A stretch of DNA of 64,000 nucleotides from Streptomyces sp. NBC_01445. Its GTDB lineage: Bacteria; Actinomycetota; Actinomycetes; Streptomycetales; Streptomycetaceae. Shown in pieces: positions 8,965-17,487 of the stretch; within the stretch, counting starts at the first letter, position 1, and each line of letters begins with the position of its first letter. A program made the position numbers and the translations under genes. A model generated the notes under the pieces. The model searched no databases. It was not told the origin of the DNA and saw only the letters and a program-made list of their open reading frames with translations. The DNA is taken from NCBI RefSeq assembly GCF_035918235.1, contig NZ_CP109485.1, forward strand, positions 372,001-436,000. Reading direction: 5' to 3'.

Positions 8965-10356
8965 TACTCCAGTTAGATTTCGTGTCCTGAGCTGCTGTTT
9001 GTCGTTGGTCGGGTATGGACGTGATACCTGAAGTCGATTGCTGGAAGGCCGAGTTGGAGTCGGTTTTGGCTCGGGTGGCGGGCCGGTTCGGGCGGGCGGA
9101 TCTGCGGTGGCGGATGCGTGACTACGTGCGGGGACTCATGGCGCCGGTCGGGCGGAAGAACGGCTGGCAGCTGGCCGAGTGGGCCGGCCACCGTGATCCG
9201 GCGGGCCTGCAGCACCTGCTGAACGGTGCCCGCTGGGACGCCGATGCCGTTCGCGACGACGTGCGGGACTACGTCGCCGAGCGGCTCGGCCCGGGCGGGG
9301 TACTGATCATCGATGACACCGGGTTCGTCAAGAAGGGCACCACCTCGGCCGGGGTGGGCCGGCAGTACACCGGCACCTCAGGGAAGATCGACAACTGCCA
9401 GATCGGCGTGTTCGCCGCCTACGCCACCGCCCGCGGCCGGGCCCTGGTGGACCGGGAGCTCTACCTACCGAAAGCCTGGACCTCCGACCGCGAGCGGTGC
9501 CGGGCAGCAAAAATCCCTGATGAACGCGGCTTCGCCACCAAGGGCGAGCTGGCCCGGGAGATCGTGCGCCGCTGCCTGGCCGCGGGCCTCCCGGCCGCCT
9601 GGGTGACCGCGGACGAGGCTTATGGGCAGGACTGGAACTTCCGCCGCCTGCTCGAGCAGCTCGGCCTCGGTTACGTGGTTGCAGTGCCCAAGTCCCAGCA
9701 GATCAAGTCCCTAGCCGGCTGCTGGCGCATCGACCAGCTCATCGACGAAGCCCCCGCCGATGCCTGGCAGCGGCTGTCCTGCGGTGACGGGGCGAAGGGC
9801 CCGCGCGTCTATGACTGGGCCGCGGCGAAACTGCCCGCCAACATCATTTTCGACCCAGATCCGCCGACCCATAATCGCTGGGTGCTGGCCCGTCGCAGCC
9901 TGTCCGACCCCACCGAGATTGCCTACTACCTTGCCCACGCACCCGTCGGCATCGAGATCGACGAACTCGCCCGGATCGCCGGTAGCCGGTGGGCAGTCGA
10001 GGAATGCTTCCAGGCCGCGAAGAACGAGTGCGGCCTGGACGAGTACGAGGTCCGCCGCTATCCGGGCTGGTATCGGCACATCACCCTGGCCATGCTCGCG
10101 CATGCCTTCCTGACCGCCCTGGCTGTCCAAGAGGCCCACCGGGAAACCGCAGAAACGAACCGACCAGCCTCGTCTCCCTCACCGTGGCAGAAATCCGACG
10201 GCTCCTGGACACTCTGCTGCCCCACCCCAGACCCGAACTCAACCAGCGTCAGCATGCCCTGAGATGGTCCCACTGGCGCAGACACCACCAAGCCATCGCC
10301 CAACGATGCCACTACCGGAAAAGACCCAGCTCAGGACACCAAATCTGACTGGAGTA
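8965..10356 (+). mobile_element. IS701-family insertion sequence, 1392 bp, with terminal inverted repeats and CTAA target duplication
   Basis: Left end 8965-8994 and right end 10327-10356 match as 30-bp inverted repeats with two mismatches, both beginning TACTCCAGT and running to CCTGAGCTG. The element is bracketed by CTAA at 8961-8964 and 10357-10360, a 4-bp target duplication that fits the YTAR preference of the IS701 family. One transposase gene fills it. Clean ends and a preserved duplication show single, simple transposition into this site, more recent than the surrounding relics, although the transposase carries a frameshift. Confidence 0.93.
9015..10348 (+). pseudogene. IS701-family DDE transposase, C-terminus frameshifted
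   Basis: DDE-type transposase of the IS4/IS701 group. Visible: LIIDDTGFVKKGTTSAGVG (first catalytic Asp region), WVTADEAYGQDWNFRRLLE (second Asp), and RWAVEECFQAAKNECGLDEY (catalytic Glu region). The uninterrupted frame ends at 10262, but the expected tail (LTVAEIRRLLDTLLPHP, then RWSHWRRHHQAIAQRCHYRK) appears in the -1 frame and stops at 10348 inside the right inverted repeat. The shift lies between about 10150 and 10160. A GGGAAAC heptamer nearby is not in the correct phase for programmed slippage, so a one-base deletion is the simpler reading. The catalytic core is intact. Confidence 0.88.
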
Positions 10357-10370
10357 CTAAGGACGGGTTC

Positions 10371-11366
10371 TTATCCGAAGGACGCCAAGAGTTCACGCTC
10401 TCTGTCCGGGGCGAGGCCCGCGCGGCGTGGCCGATGCAGTCCCTGCTCGCGTTCCCATCGCAGTGTGTCGGCAAGGAGGTCGATGCGGGAGCGGTGGCGC
10501 AGGCCCGCGGAAGTGGCGGCAGATCCGTCGCGCGCCGCCCAACCCTCCCATCCTGGTTCGACCACCCACATGGGCAGTGAGTCGGGGCCCATGTACTGGC
10601 CCACTCCGTGCGCGAGGAGCTGCTGGGACGCCACCGTGATGACCGGTCCGGTGTGTCCGCCGACGCTGCGGGACAGCTCGATCCACTCGGCGAAGGGCAT
10701 AGTCGGGCCAACCGCGTTGTACGTGCCTGTGACTCGGTGTTCTGCAGCGTCGAGGAGCCAGGCCGCCAGGTCGCGCGCGTCGATGGTCTGCGTCGGGGCT
10801 TTCGGGGTGTCGGGGACAAGTAGCGGCGCCTGGGGGGCACGGGCGGCACGGGCGACCCAGTAGCCGGAGCGGTCGCTGTGGTCTCCGGGCCCGCCGATGA
10901 GTCCGGCGCGTGCGATCAGGAGGCGGTCGGCCAGGGCCGTCTGGGTGAGCGTTTCGCAGGCGGACTTGGCCTCGCCGTACCGGTCACGGTCGACCTCTTC
11001 GTGGTCTGTGGCGGGCAGCAGGGCGGCGGACTCGCCCGCGCCGGGCTCGCCGTGGGAGGCGTATGCGCTGACCGAGGAGACGTAGATCCAGTGACGTGCC
11101 CGCGCGCCCAGGGCCGCAACTGCGTTCCGTACGAAGCCGGGCTGCCAGGACACCTCAAGCACAGCGTCCCATTTCCGGCTGGGCAGGGACGCGTACGCGG
11201 CGGGGTTGCGCCGATCCGCGGCCACCAGGCGCGCGCCTTCCGCCACGGGCCCGCTGTCGCCACGAGCCAGGCACGTCACGTGGTGGCCGCGGTCGAGGGC
11301 CTGCCGGGACACTTCACGCCCCAGCCAGGCCGTACCGCCGAGAACAAGGATCTCCATGCGCTCCAT
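10371..11366 (-). CDS. NAD-dependent epimerase/dehydratase-like reductase
   Basis: Extended SDR-type protein of about 330 aa. The NAD(P)-binding motif is [11 protein letters not shown] at the N-terminus. [10 protein letters not shown] supplies the catalytic Ser region and the following [10 protein letters not shown] gives the Y-x-x-x-K pair. It probably acts on a nucleotide-sugar or related substrate, but the class is broad. Start chosen at ATG 11366 ([11 protein letters not shown]); an internal ATG at 11357 is also possible. The stop codon is only 14 bp from the right end of the IS701 element, so the insertion just missed the gene. Confidence 0.85.
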   Translation of the reverse strand: MERMEILVLGGTAWLGREVSRQALDRGHHVTCLARGDSGPVAEGARLVAADRRNPAAYASLPSRKWDAVLEVSWQPGFVRNAVAALGARARHWIYVSSVSAYASHGEPGAGESAALLPATDHEEVDRDRYGEAKSACETLTQTALADRLLIARAGLIGGPGDHSDRSGYWVARAARAPQAPLLVPDTPKAPTQTIDARDLAAWLLDAAEHRVTGTYNAVGPTMPFAEWIELSRSVGGHTGPVITVASQQLLAHGVGQYMGPDSLPMWVVEPGWEGWAARDGSAATSAGLRHRSRIDLLADTLRWEREQGLHRPRRAGLAPDRERELLASFG

Positions 11367-11575
11367 GGCGGAACTCAATCAGCGCGGCCCGATCACGCCA
11401 AGAGGCTTCTGCTGTGGGCAGAGCCCACATCTGCCCAAATCATCTTCCTTATACGTCAACCGCTCCACTGGCACCACGAGAGGGGTTCACGGACGGGCTT
11501 TCGGCGCTACCGAATAGCGCACGGTCAGAACAACACCTCTTCACCAGTACTGGCGATGGTGCATCACTCCTCGTC

Positions 11576-12029
11576 TTCGCAATCCGGGTCAACGGGCAGA
11601 TCGGTGGCGGGCACAGGGCTCTTGCGAGGGCGGGCAGGAGGAGGGCGGCTCGCGGGGCGGAATCAGGTCTGGCAGCGCACGGGCTCGCAGATCGTCGTGT
11701 GCACGGTCGATCTCCGCCTGCACCTCCTCTGCGGTCGGCGTGCGCCGGCGGCCCGGAGTGGTGGGACCGGTGGTGGCGGAACAGCTGGTGCGGCGCAGCC
11801 GGTCCGCTGCCTTCAGATCAGCTTTCAGGGCCCGGGCCTTGTGCGTGCGGACCGCGGCCAGGGCGCGCTGCTGGCCGGGAGTGGCAGCCTCGGCGAGACA
11901 GGCGGTGCCCAGATGCCGCCCATCCCCCACGGCGGCGAACACCTCCACCGTGCCGTCGTAGTACGGCAGATAGCGAACCCGGACCCGCACACCGACATGA
12001 CTGGCCAGGGCGGCGTTCAGCGGCCCCAC
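11576..12029 (-). pseudogene. C-terminal fragment of a Mu/TniA-type transposase
   Basis: The segment reads VRVRYLPYYDGTVEVF, GDGRHLGTACLAEAATPGQQ and THKARALKADLKAADRLRR, which is the C-terminal (Mu transposase C) domain of integrase-like transposases in actinomycetes. The catalytic DDE core that should lie upstream is absent. Near its end the frame shifts: an acidic tail ending PVDPDCEDEE with a stop near 11562 appears in another frame. It is a transposon relic and the partner ATPase is not recognisable. Confidence 0.75.
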
Positions 12030-12049
12030 CGAGGCGACTCCAACTGGCC

Positions 12050-12150
12050 CCAGCTTGAGTGGCGTTCGCGAAGATCAGGCGGCGTGAAGTGGCCACGCAG
12101 GGCGATTTGAGCTGGGACCACTTGGACGGTGAAAGTGGGAACGTGGTGAC
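12050..12150. repeat. cluster of related AGTGG-type motifs, possible transposon end
   Basis: Within 100 bp the plus strand carries CTTGAGTGGCGTT, CGTGAAGTGGCCACG, ACCACTTGG (reverse sense) and GGTGAAAGTGGGAACG. Serial, slightly diverged repeats of this kind are usual at the ends of IS21- and Mu-like elements. A similar TTGAAGTGGCCGGAACG lies near 45752. Assignment is tentative. Confidence 0.4.
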
Positions 12151-12212
12151 GGCTGCGAGGGGTCCCATCGGCGCGGATGAGGACGCCGACGAGATGACAG
12201 CGCAATGCGCGG

Positions 12213-12424
12213 GTGGACAACAACTTCACTATCCGTCCGGCCGAACCTGACGAACTGGACGTCGTTGCCGCGCTTCGACGGCAGTGGGTTCTTGAAACGA
12301 AGGTGTCCCCGTCACCGGACGCGAAGAGTTCGTGCGGCACTTCGCCACCTGGGCACGGGAGAACACGTCTTCGCATCGCTGCAAGGTGCTGGCCCGCGGC
12401 GAGGTGATCATCGGGATGGCGGGT
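12213..12424 (+). pseudogene. GNAT acetyltransferase, N-terminal fragment with frameshift
   Basis: The GTG at 12213 opens DNNFTIRPAEPDELDVVA and ALRRQWVLE, a standard GNAT N-terminus. The frame then shifts, and VTGREEFVRHFATWAREN followed by CKVLARGEVIIGMA continue in another frame, matching the first beta strands of the acetyltransferase fold. Homology stops abruptly near 12424, where a resolvase fragment begins on the other strand. The acetyl-CoA-binding half is missing, so it cannot be functional. Confidence 0.7.
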
Positions 12425-12678
12425 CACTGCGCACTCCAGCCCCCGAGCGATCCCGGCCTACTCCCGCCACGGTTTTGAGGCTTCGCCGAGCCGGTCCAGC
12501 AGGCCACGACCAACGTGTCGCCGGAGCGCAGGTAGTCGAGCGCCTTCCACAGCTCTTCGCGCTCGATGTTCTTGCCGGACTTCCTGTCCGCGAACGCGCG
12601 AATGCACCCGGCCGCCGTCAGCGCAGCGATCCGACGGTCGAGCTTCGACAGCCAGGCTGGCCTGCACTTCATTCGCAC
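12424..12678 (-). pseudogene. serine recombinase (resolvase) N-terminal fragment
   Basis: LDRRIAALTAAGCIRAFADR and KSGKNIEREELWKALDYLR are the core of the resolvase/invertase catalytic domain, followed by DTLVVACW, where the true LDRLGEA continues in another frame (near 12500). The N-terminal stretch with the catalytic serine (usually Y-A-R-V-S) is absent. The DNA-binding domain is also missing. It is a transposon relic joined end to end with the acetyltransferase fragment. Confidence 0.7.
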
Positions 12679-12770
12679 GGAGGGACCGCCGCCGGTGTCC
12701 GCGAATCGTTCGAATCCCGCCGACGGTTGTCACCTCGGGTCGGCCGGTGCCGTCCGGCGATCGGTCGTCC

Positions 12771-13253
12771 TCAACTGACCTCGCCGAGATCCTCATTGAG
12801 CCGTGCCGCGGCTTCAACGTTCGACGGCCGACTCACAACCAGCCGGGCCAGGTGTGCTTCAAGGGCCTCGAGTTGCTCGGGCCCCATCTGCGCCGCCCAG
12901 CGCTCGCGCACATCGTCGAAGAGCGAGGCGCCGAGCGTCATCATGTCGTGGCCGCGGTCGGTGACCCGCAGCCGTTTGAGGCGGCCGTCGCCCGGGTCGG
13001 GCTCCCGCTCGACGTATCCGAGCTTCTCCAGTGCGGCGATCGTCCTAGCAGCGCCCTGTTTGGAGACCGAGAGCCGGCGGCCGAGCTCCGAGGCCGTGTC
13101 CGCTCCGTCGTCGACGGCGCGCAGGGCGAACTCATGCGATGCGCGCACGCCCGGGTGCCCGCGATGCGCCAGTTCGCCGTGCACGTCGTCCACCATCGAC
13201 TGGAAGCCGCCGAGAAGCAGCAGCGCGAGTTCAGCGCCCGGTGAGCGTGCCAT
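12771..13253 (-). CDS. MarR-family transcriptional regulator
   Basis: Winged-helix regulator of 160 aa. The DNA-binding region is TASELGRRLSVSKQGAARTI followed by ALEKLGYVEREPDPGDGRLK, the characteristic MarR recognition helix and wing (D-x-R). I chose ATG 13253 (MARSPG); upstream in-frame starts (13265, 13313) would run into the operator. It is divergent from the alpha/beta hydrolase at 13343. The 90-bp gap holds two 21-bp palindromes, so it probably represses both itself and the hydrolase and responds to a small phenolic or similar ligand (inference from family behaviour). Confidence 0.92.
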   Translation of the reverse strand: MARSPGAELALLLLGGFQSMVDDVHGELAHRGHPGVRASHEFALRAVDDGADTASELGRRLSVSKQGAARTIAALEKLGYVEREPDPGDGRLKRLRVTDRGHDMMTLGASLFDDVRERWAAQMGPEQLEALEAHLARLVVSRPSNVEAAARLNEDLGEVS

Positions 13254-13278
13254 GCCACGAAGCATACGAGAAAAGAAA

Positions 13279-13326
13279 GTCGACAACCATGTTGTCGACC
13301 TGTAGATTGACAACTATGTTGTCGAT
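13279..13326. promoter_or_regulatory. two palindromic MarR operators in the divergent promoter
   Basis: Site 1 at 13279-13299 has perfect arms GTCGACAAC / GTTGTCGAC around CAT. Site 2 at 13306-13326 has arms ATTGACAAC / GTTGTCGAT around TAT, with one mismatch. Centres are 27 bp apart. Site 2 ends 16 bp before the hydrolase start, so binding would block transcription in that direction. Confidence 0.85.
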
Positions 13327-13342
13327 CGAATCCAGGAGAACG

Positions 13343-14227
13343 ATGGACCCCATTACCGGCGGCGCCACCATCCCGGGCGTCGAACACCACCATGTCAGCC
13401 TGAACGGGACCGAACTGCACTACATATCGGCCGGGACCACCGGCTCTCCCGTCATGCTGGTCCACGGCTTCCCTGAGACCTGGTGGGTCTTCCACAAGCT
13501 GATCCCCCTACTCAGCGAGCACCACCGCGTATTCGCCCCCGACCTTCGCGGCTTCGGCGACTCCGCCACCGCGACCACAGCGCACGACAGCGTGATCGCG
13601 GCCCAGGACCTGAGTGAACTGATCGAGCGGCTCGACGCGGGCCCCGTCCACCTCACGAGCCAGGACATCAGCGGCCCCACCGCGTTCCGCGTCACCGCCA
13701 CACGCCCCGACCTCGTGCGAAGCCATGCGGCCATCGAGACCGGGCTGCCCGGATTCGGTGTCGAAACACTCGCGGACGTCGCCCACGGCGGCGCCTGGCA
13801 CATCGGCGTGCTCGCCGCCCGGGGCATCCCCGAAATGCTGCTCACCGGACGAGAACGGGCATTCCTCGCGCAGTACGCGATCCCATCGCTCTGCGTGACC
13901 CCCGACGCGTTCACCGACGACGACATCGATGAACTCGCCCGCTCCTACGCACGACCCGACGCGTTCAACGGCGCGGCCGGACTGTACCGATCGATGCTCC
14001 GCGAAGGCGACGAAATCCGCCAACTGGCATCCCGGAAACTCACCACGCCCGTGCTCGCCGTCGGCGGCAGATCGGGAGAGTTCACCCCGACGACAATGCG
14101 CCAGGTCGCCGAGGACGTCAGCACCCTCTCCCTCGACGGGATCGGCCACTATGCGGCGATGGAAGCCCCCGGCAGGCTCGCAGACGGCCTCCTGTCCTTC
14201 TACAGGAAGCTCGACAACCTGGGGTAA
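13343..14227 (+). CDS. alpha/beta hydrolase (epoxide hydrolase / haloalkane dehalogenase-like)
   Basis: Alpha/beta-fold hydrolase of 294 aa. The oxyanion region is VHGFPETWW. The nucleophile elbow is SQDISGPTAF with Asp as probable nucleophile, which points to epoxide hydrolases or dehalogenases rather than esterases. The catalytic His lies in GIGHYAAMEAP. ATG 13343 has AGGAG six bases upstream. It is controlled by the divergent MarR gene through the two palindromes just upstream. This suggests inducible defence against a reactive compound; the substrate is unknown. Confidence 0.9.
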   Translation: MDPITGGATIPGVEHHHVSLNGTELHYISAGTTGSPVMLVHGFPETWWVFHKLIPLLSEHHRVFAPDLRGFGDSATATTAHDSVIAAQDLSELIERLDAGPVHLTSQDISGPTAFRVTATRPDLVRSHAAIETGLPGFGVETLADVAHGGAWHIGVLAARGIPEMLLTGRERAFLAQYAIPSLCVTPDAFTDDDIDELARSYARPDAFNGAAGLYRSMLREGDEIRQLASRKLTTPVLAVGGRSGEFTPTTMRQVAEDVSTLSLDGIGHYAAMEAPGRLADGLLSFYRKLDNLG

Positions 14228-14422
14228 CGCGGGCCGGTCCACGATCACTGACACCCGACCGAGCAAGGCCCGGGAAACGATCACACAGAGCGCGGGAAGT
14301 ACATGCCGCGGAAGGCGTCTCCGCCCAGTTCGCTCAACTTTCAACGGTGCACCTTCGCCGCGCTTGTCTCATGCCCACGTCGCCCGCACCACCTCCTATC
14401 CCTAACAGTCGGCAATCATCTG

Positions 14423-15130
14423 CTACTTGGTCGCGATGGTCTTGTTTGCTTTGGTGCGGGCCAGTCGGTAGGACTCGGTGCCGGTCTCGATGAGGGTGGC
14501 GTGGAAGGTGAGCTGGTCCACGATCGCTGCGCGGAGCCGCGGATCTGTGAACGTTTTGGACCAGCCGTTGAACGCCTCGTTGGAGGCGATGGCGATGCTG
14601 TTCTTCTCGTCCTGCTCGGTCAGCACCTGGAAGAGCACCGCGGCACCGCGGCAGTCGAGTTCGAGATAGCCGAGCTCATCGATTTCGAGAAGGTCGACAC
14701 GCCCGTAGCGGCCGATGGGCAATGGTCTTGCCAAGCTGCTTGTCGTCGGCGGCTTCGACGAGCTCATTCACCAGGGCGACGGCGGTGGTGGTGCAGCGGA
14801 CGCGGTAGCCAGCCATGGCGGCCGCAGTTCCCAAGCCGATGAGCAGGTGCGACATTCCGGTGCCAGAGTCCCCGATCAGACACAGCGGGTAGCCCTTGGC
14901 AATCCAGTCGCAGGTGGCGAGGTTGTGGATGACGGCCGGATCGACGTTGGGGTTCGCACGGTAGTCGAAGTCGCGCAGGGACTTCTCACGGGGAAAATGC
15001 GCGGCACGGATACGGCGTTCGGCCCGACGGCGGTCGCGGTCCTCGCACTCGGCCATCAGCAGCTCAGCGAGGAAATCCGCATCGCCACGCAGGGCCAAGC
15101 ACCCCTGCCACAGAGTCTGTTGTGCCGGCA
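14423..15130 (-). pseudogene. istB: IS21-family IstB helper ATPase, frameshifted
   Basis: Reading from the right: LAELLMAECEDRDRRRAERR, FPREKSLRDFDYRANPNVD, then the Walker A loop GDSGTGMSHLLIGLG, in which the essential Lys is Met. VNELVEAADDKQLGKTIA follows. The frame then shifts near 14720 and continues as GRYGRVDLLEIDELGYLELD (Walker B), IAIASNEAFNGWSKTFTDP and ETGTESYRLARTKANK to the end. Both the frameshift and the lost lysine make it inactive. The partner transposase istA is not visible nearby. Confidence 0.85.
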
Positions 15131-15396
15131 CGCGCGCACGGTGATGACGGCAGTCTCCTTCCTGACGGCCACCGGCGCAGTCCTCTCCGTCGTGCGACAG
15201 ACCTCGCGGCGCACCACCTTCGTCGGGGTCCTCAACCGCGCCCGCCTTCGAAATGCAGCCGGGTGGCCCATGCCCGGCCGCCGGTGACAAAGCTGTGACA
15301 CGGGCGCGGACAACGGGTGGGCAGCGCCGCGGGTCGTATGCGGTGAGGGCGATCGCCCCGCAGACCAGCGAAGACGACGACACGGGGGAACTGACC

Positions 15397-16017
15397 ATGA
15401 TGATCCGTACACGCACCCGGATGCGCCGGGTACTGCCGGCCCTGGCCGCCCTGGTGGCTGCCGCGTCGGGCGCCGCCGCGCTGACGACACCGGCCGCCGC
15501 GGCCGGTACCCCGCGCTTTTTGGCACCGTCCGAGTTGCCGCCGCACCCGGCGTCCGCCTGGTTCGCCGGCCCGGTCACGGCCGGGCAGCCGGACCCGCTG
15601 CCCATGTGTGTGGGCGAGGCACTGCCGTCGACCTCGGTGCACCGCACGTACCGCACCGACTACGACACCGGCGCGCTGCAGGTGACGGTCGTCGAGCGCA
15701 GTGTCGTGCGTGCCAAGGCATTCGCAGCGCTGCTGCGCAAGGACCTCGCCGGGTGCGCGAAGAAGGTGATGGAGCAGGATCCCGAGACCAGCGCGAAGCA
15801 GAAGAACTACGGGCGCCTCGCCGTGGAGGAAGGCGCGTATGTGTACGGGGTGCACACGACGACGACGTGGGGCGCGTCCGACATCAATCTGTTCTCGGTC
15901 GGCCGTGACGGGAACGTCGTCACCGTCGTCCAGTGGGGGCAGATGGGCTCCTTCGCCGACGCCCGGGTGGCCGCCTTCAAGAAGACGACGGTCACCGCGG
16001 TGAACAAACTGCGCTGA
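15397..16017 (+). CDS. secreted protein of unknown function
   Basis: 206 aa, starting at ATG 15397 after GGGGGAAC. The N-terminus is a clear Sec signal: basic TRTRMRRVLPAL, a hydrophobic alanine-rich core and an AAAAG cleavage region near residue 37. The mature part is a small globular domain (ESVVRAKAFAALLRKDL-like helix; VEEGAYVYGVHTTTTWGAS; TVVQWGQMGSFADARV). It resembles in general shape the extracellular sensor-like domains common in actinomycetes, but I do not recognise a named family. It is a single-gene unit closed by a strong terminator. Confidence 0.82.
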   Translation: MMIRTRTRMRRVLPALAALVAAASGAAALTTPAAAAGTPRFLAPSELPPHPASAWFAGPVTAGQPDPLPMCVGEALPSTSVHRTYRTDYDTGALQVTVVERSVVRAKAFAALLRKDLAGCAKKVMEQDPETSAKQKNYGRLAVEEGAYVYGVHTTTTWGASDINLFSVGRDGNVVTVVQWGQMGSFADARVAAFKKTTVTAVNKLR

Positions 16018-16024
16018 CGCAAGA

Positions 16025-16069
16025 ACAGCCGTCCCCGCACCGCTTTGTTCGCGGTGCGGGGACGGCTGT
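16025..16069. terminator. strong intrinsic hairpin terminator
   Basis: Perfect 19-bp stem ACAGCCGTCCCCGCACCGC with its complement around loop TTTGTTC, only 8 bp after the secreted-protein stop. Confidence 0.92.
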
Positions 16070-16109
16070 TGTGCGTTGAGATGCTGCGTCCGGAGGAACG
16101 TCCGCAGCT

Positions 16110-16583
16110 GTGTACCTGCTTCTGATCCTGGAGCGCCATGCTCACTCCACGACGCGCAAGGGAGGTGTGGCAGTTGCCACCTGGAGCCTGATCGCCTTGC
16201 TGCCTATGGGGGCAACCGCCTGGTCCGGGGCTCAGGGTCTCGTGCGGCTGGGACTGGCCGGAGACGAAGTCCGGGTCCGTCTTTCACAGTGCCAGTCCGA
16301 AGGCGGAAGCCGAGGGGGAAGCTACGTCGAGTGCTCCGGCCGACCTGCGGGTGACGAGAGCACGGACACCGTGAAGGTGCGCTACGACAGCAGGTCGGGA
16401 GAGGTGGTGTCCGCCGGCACGACACCGTGGGGCAACCTTGAGGTGATCGACACGAGTTTCACGTCGCGGGGCACGGCAGTTCTCTCTTCGCTGCTGGCGC
16501 ACATGACTGGCTGGCCACGCATGAACCTGGCTCCCCTCATCAGGCCCCTTGGAATCGATCATCTAGGCTGGCGCGGTGACTGA
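16110..16583 (+). CDS. small hypothetical membrane-anchored protein
   Basis: Up to 157 aa; the real start is uncertain. GTG 16110 gives the longest form, while GTG 16167 would begin just before the membrane segment (WSLIALLPMGATAWSG) but sits almost on top of a GGAGG motif. After one N-terminal transmembrane helix comes an extracellular portion with two cysteines (SQCQSEGGSRGGSYVECSG) and then VKVRYDSRSGEVVSAGT. The end overlaps the methyltransferase start by 8 bp, suggesting translational coupling. Function unknown. Confidence 0.6.
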   Translation: MYLLLILERHAHSTTRKGGVAVATWSLIALLPMGATAWSGAQGLVRLGLAGDEVRVRLSQCQSEGGSRGGSYVECSGRPAGDESTDTVKVRYDSRSGEVVSAGTTPWGNLEVIDTSFTSRGTAVLSSLLAHMTGWPRMNLAPLIRPLGIDHLGWRGD

Positions 16584-17424
16584 TGAGCAGGAGCGGGTGC
16601 AGCCGTCAGGTGTGTGGGCCACGGCGGTGGGGGTGGCCAGGGTGCGGGCGCTGGAGAGCGAGCGGGAGAACGCGCTGTTCCGCGACCCACTGGCACAGGC
16701 CTTCGCCACCGCCGGCGGCCTGTGGCCCTCCTCGCCGCCGCCCGATGACGAGGCCGCGCGACGCCGCCGGCTGGCCGTGTCGTTCTCCATCGTCATCAGG
16801 ACGAAGTTCCTCGACGACCTGTTGCAGCAGGCCTCCGCGTCCGGGGTCCGGCAGGTCGTGCTGCTCGGCGCCGGCATGGACAGCCGGGCCTTCCGGATGG
16901 ACTGGCCCGAGGGCACCCGGCTGTTCGAGGTCGACACCGCCGCGCCACTGGACTTCAAGGCTTCGGTGCTGCGCCAGGAGCGGGCCGTCGCACGTTGCGA
17001 GCGGATCACCGTCGCGGTGGATCTGCGTGAGGACTGGCCAGGCGCGCTGGCTGCCGCAGGGCACGACCCGGCGGTGCCGACCGTGTGGATCGCCGAAGGA
17101 CTACTGATCTATCTGCCCGAGGACGCGGTGGAGCTACTGTTGGCCCGGATCAGCACGCAGTCGGCGGCAGGCAGTCGGATGGGGCTGACATTGGGCTCGC
17201 GGGGCGTGATCGAGCGCTTCGGCGCGGACGCCGCGCCGGGATCGGCGGCGTCCATGTGGGTCTCGGAGATGCCCGACGACCCGGTGGGCTGGCTGGTCGG
17301 GCACGGCTGGGAGGCAGACAGCCACACCCTTCGCGAGCGCGCTGCCGTCTACGGCCGCCCGATCAGCACCCCGCCGCAGCGCGAGGAGCGGCCCGGCGGA
17401 CTGATCTCGGCGGTTCGCCGGTAG
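16576..17424 (+). CDS. class I SAM-dependent methyltransferase (TIGR00027 / Ppm1-like group)
   Basis: 282 aa, starting at a GTG that overlaps the end of the preceding gene. The SAM-binding motif is VVLLGAGMDSRAFRM, followed by the acidic LFEVDTAAPLDFK. Motif IV is TVWIAEGLLIYLPEDAV. These features mark the leucine-carboxyl-methyltransferase-like group (TIGR00027), abundant in mycobacteria and Streptomyces. The N-terminal SGVWATAVGVARVRALES is also typical. The acceptor substrate is unknown; in this group small-molecule O-methylation is commonly proposed. Confidence 0.9.
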   Translation: MTDEQERVQPSGVWATAVGVARVRALESERENALFRDPLAQAFATAGGLWPSSPPPDDEAARRRRLAVSFSIVIRTKFLDDLLQQASASGVRQVVLLGAGMDSRAFRMDWPEGTRLFEVDTAAPLDFKASVLRQERAVARCERITVAVDLREDWPGALAAAGHDPAVPTVWIAEGLLIYLPEDAVELLLARISTQSAAGSRMGLTLGSRGVIERFGADAAPGSAASMWVSEMPDDPVGWLVGHGWEADSHTLRERAAVYGRPISTPPQREERPGGLISAVRR

Positions 17425-17487
17425 AGCGCCTCCCGGATGGAAGCTGTGTAGTCGCGCCGCCGGAGGTCGTCCCGGTCTCGTAGCAAG

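Noticed and set aside
10141..10147. GGGAAAC as a programmed -1 frameshift heptamer in the IS701 transposase
   Set aside because: It is not in the required phase relative to the zero frame.
10878..12110. A 410-codon plus-strand frame over the epimerase and the Mu-type relic
   Set aside because: Antisense to recognisable genes; no homology or ribosome site.
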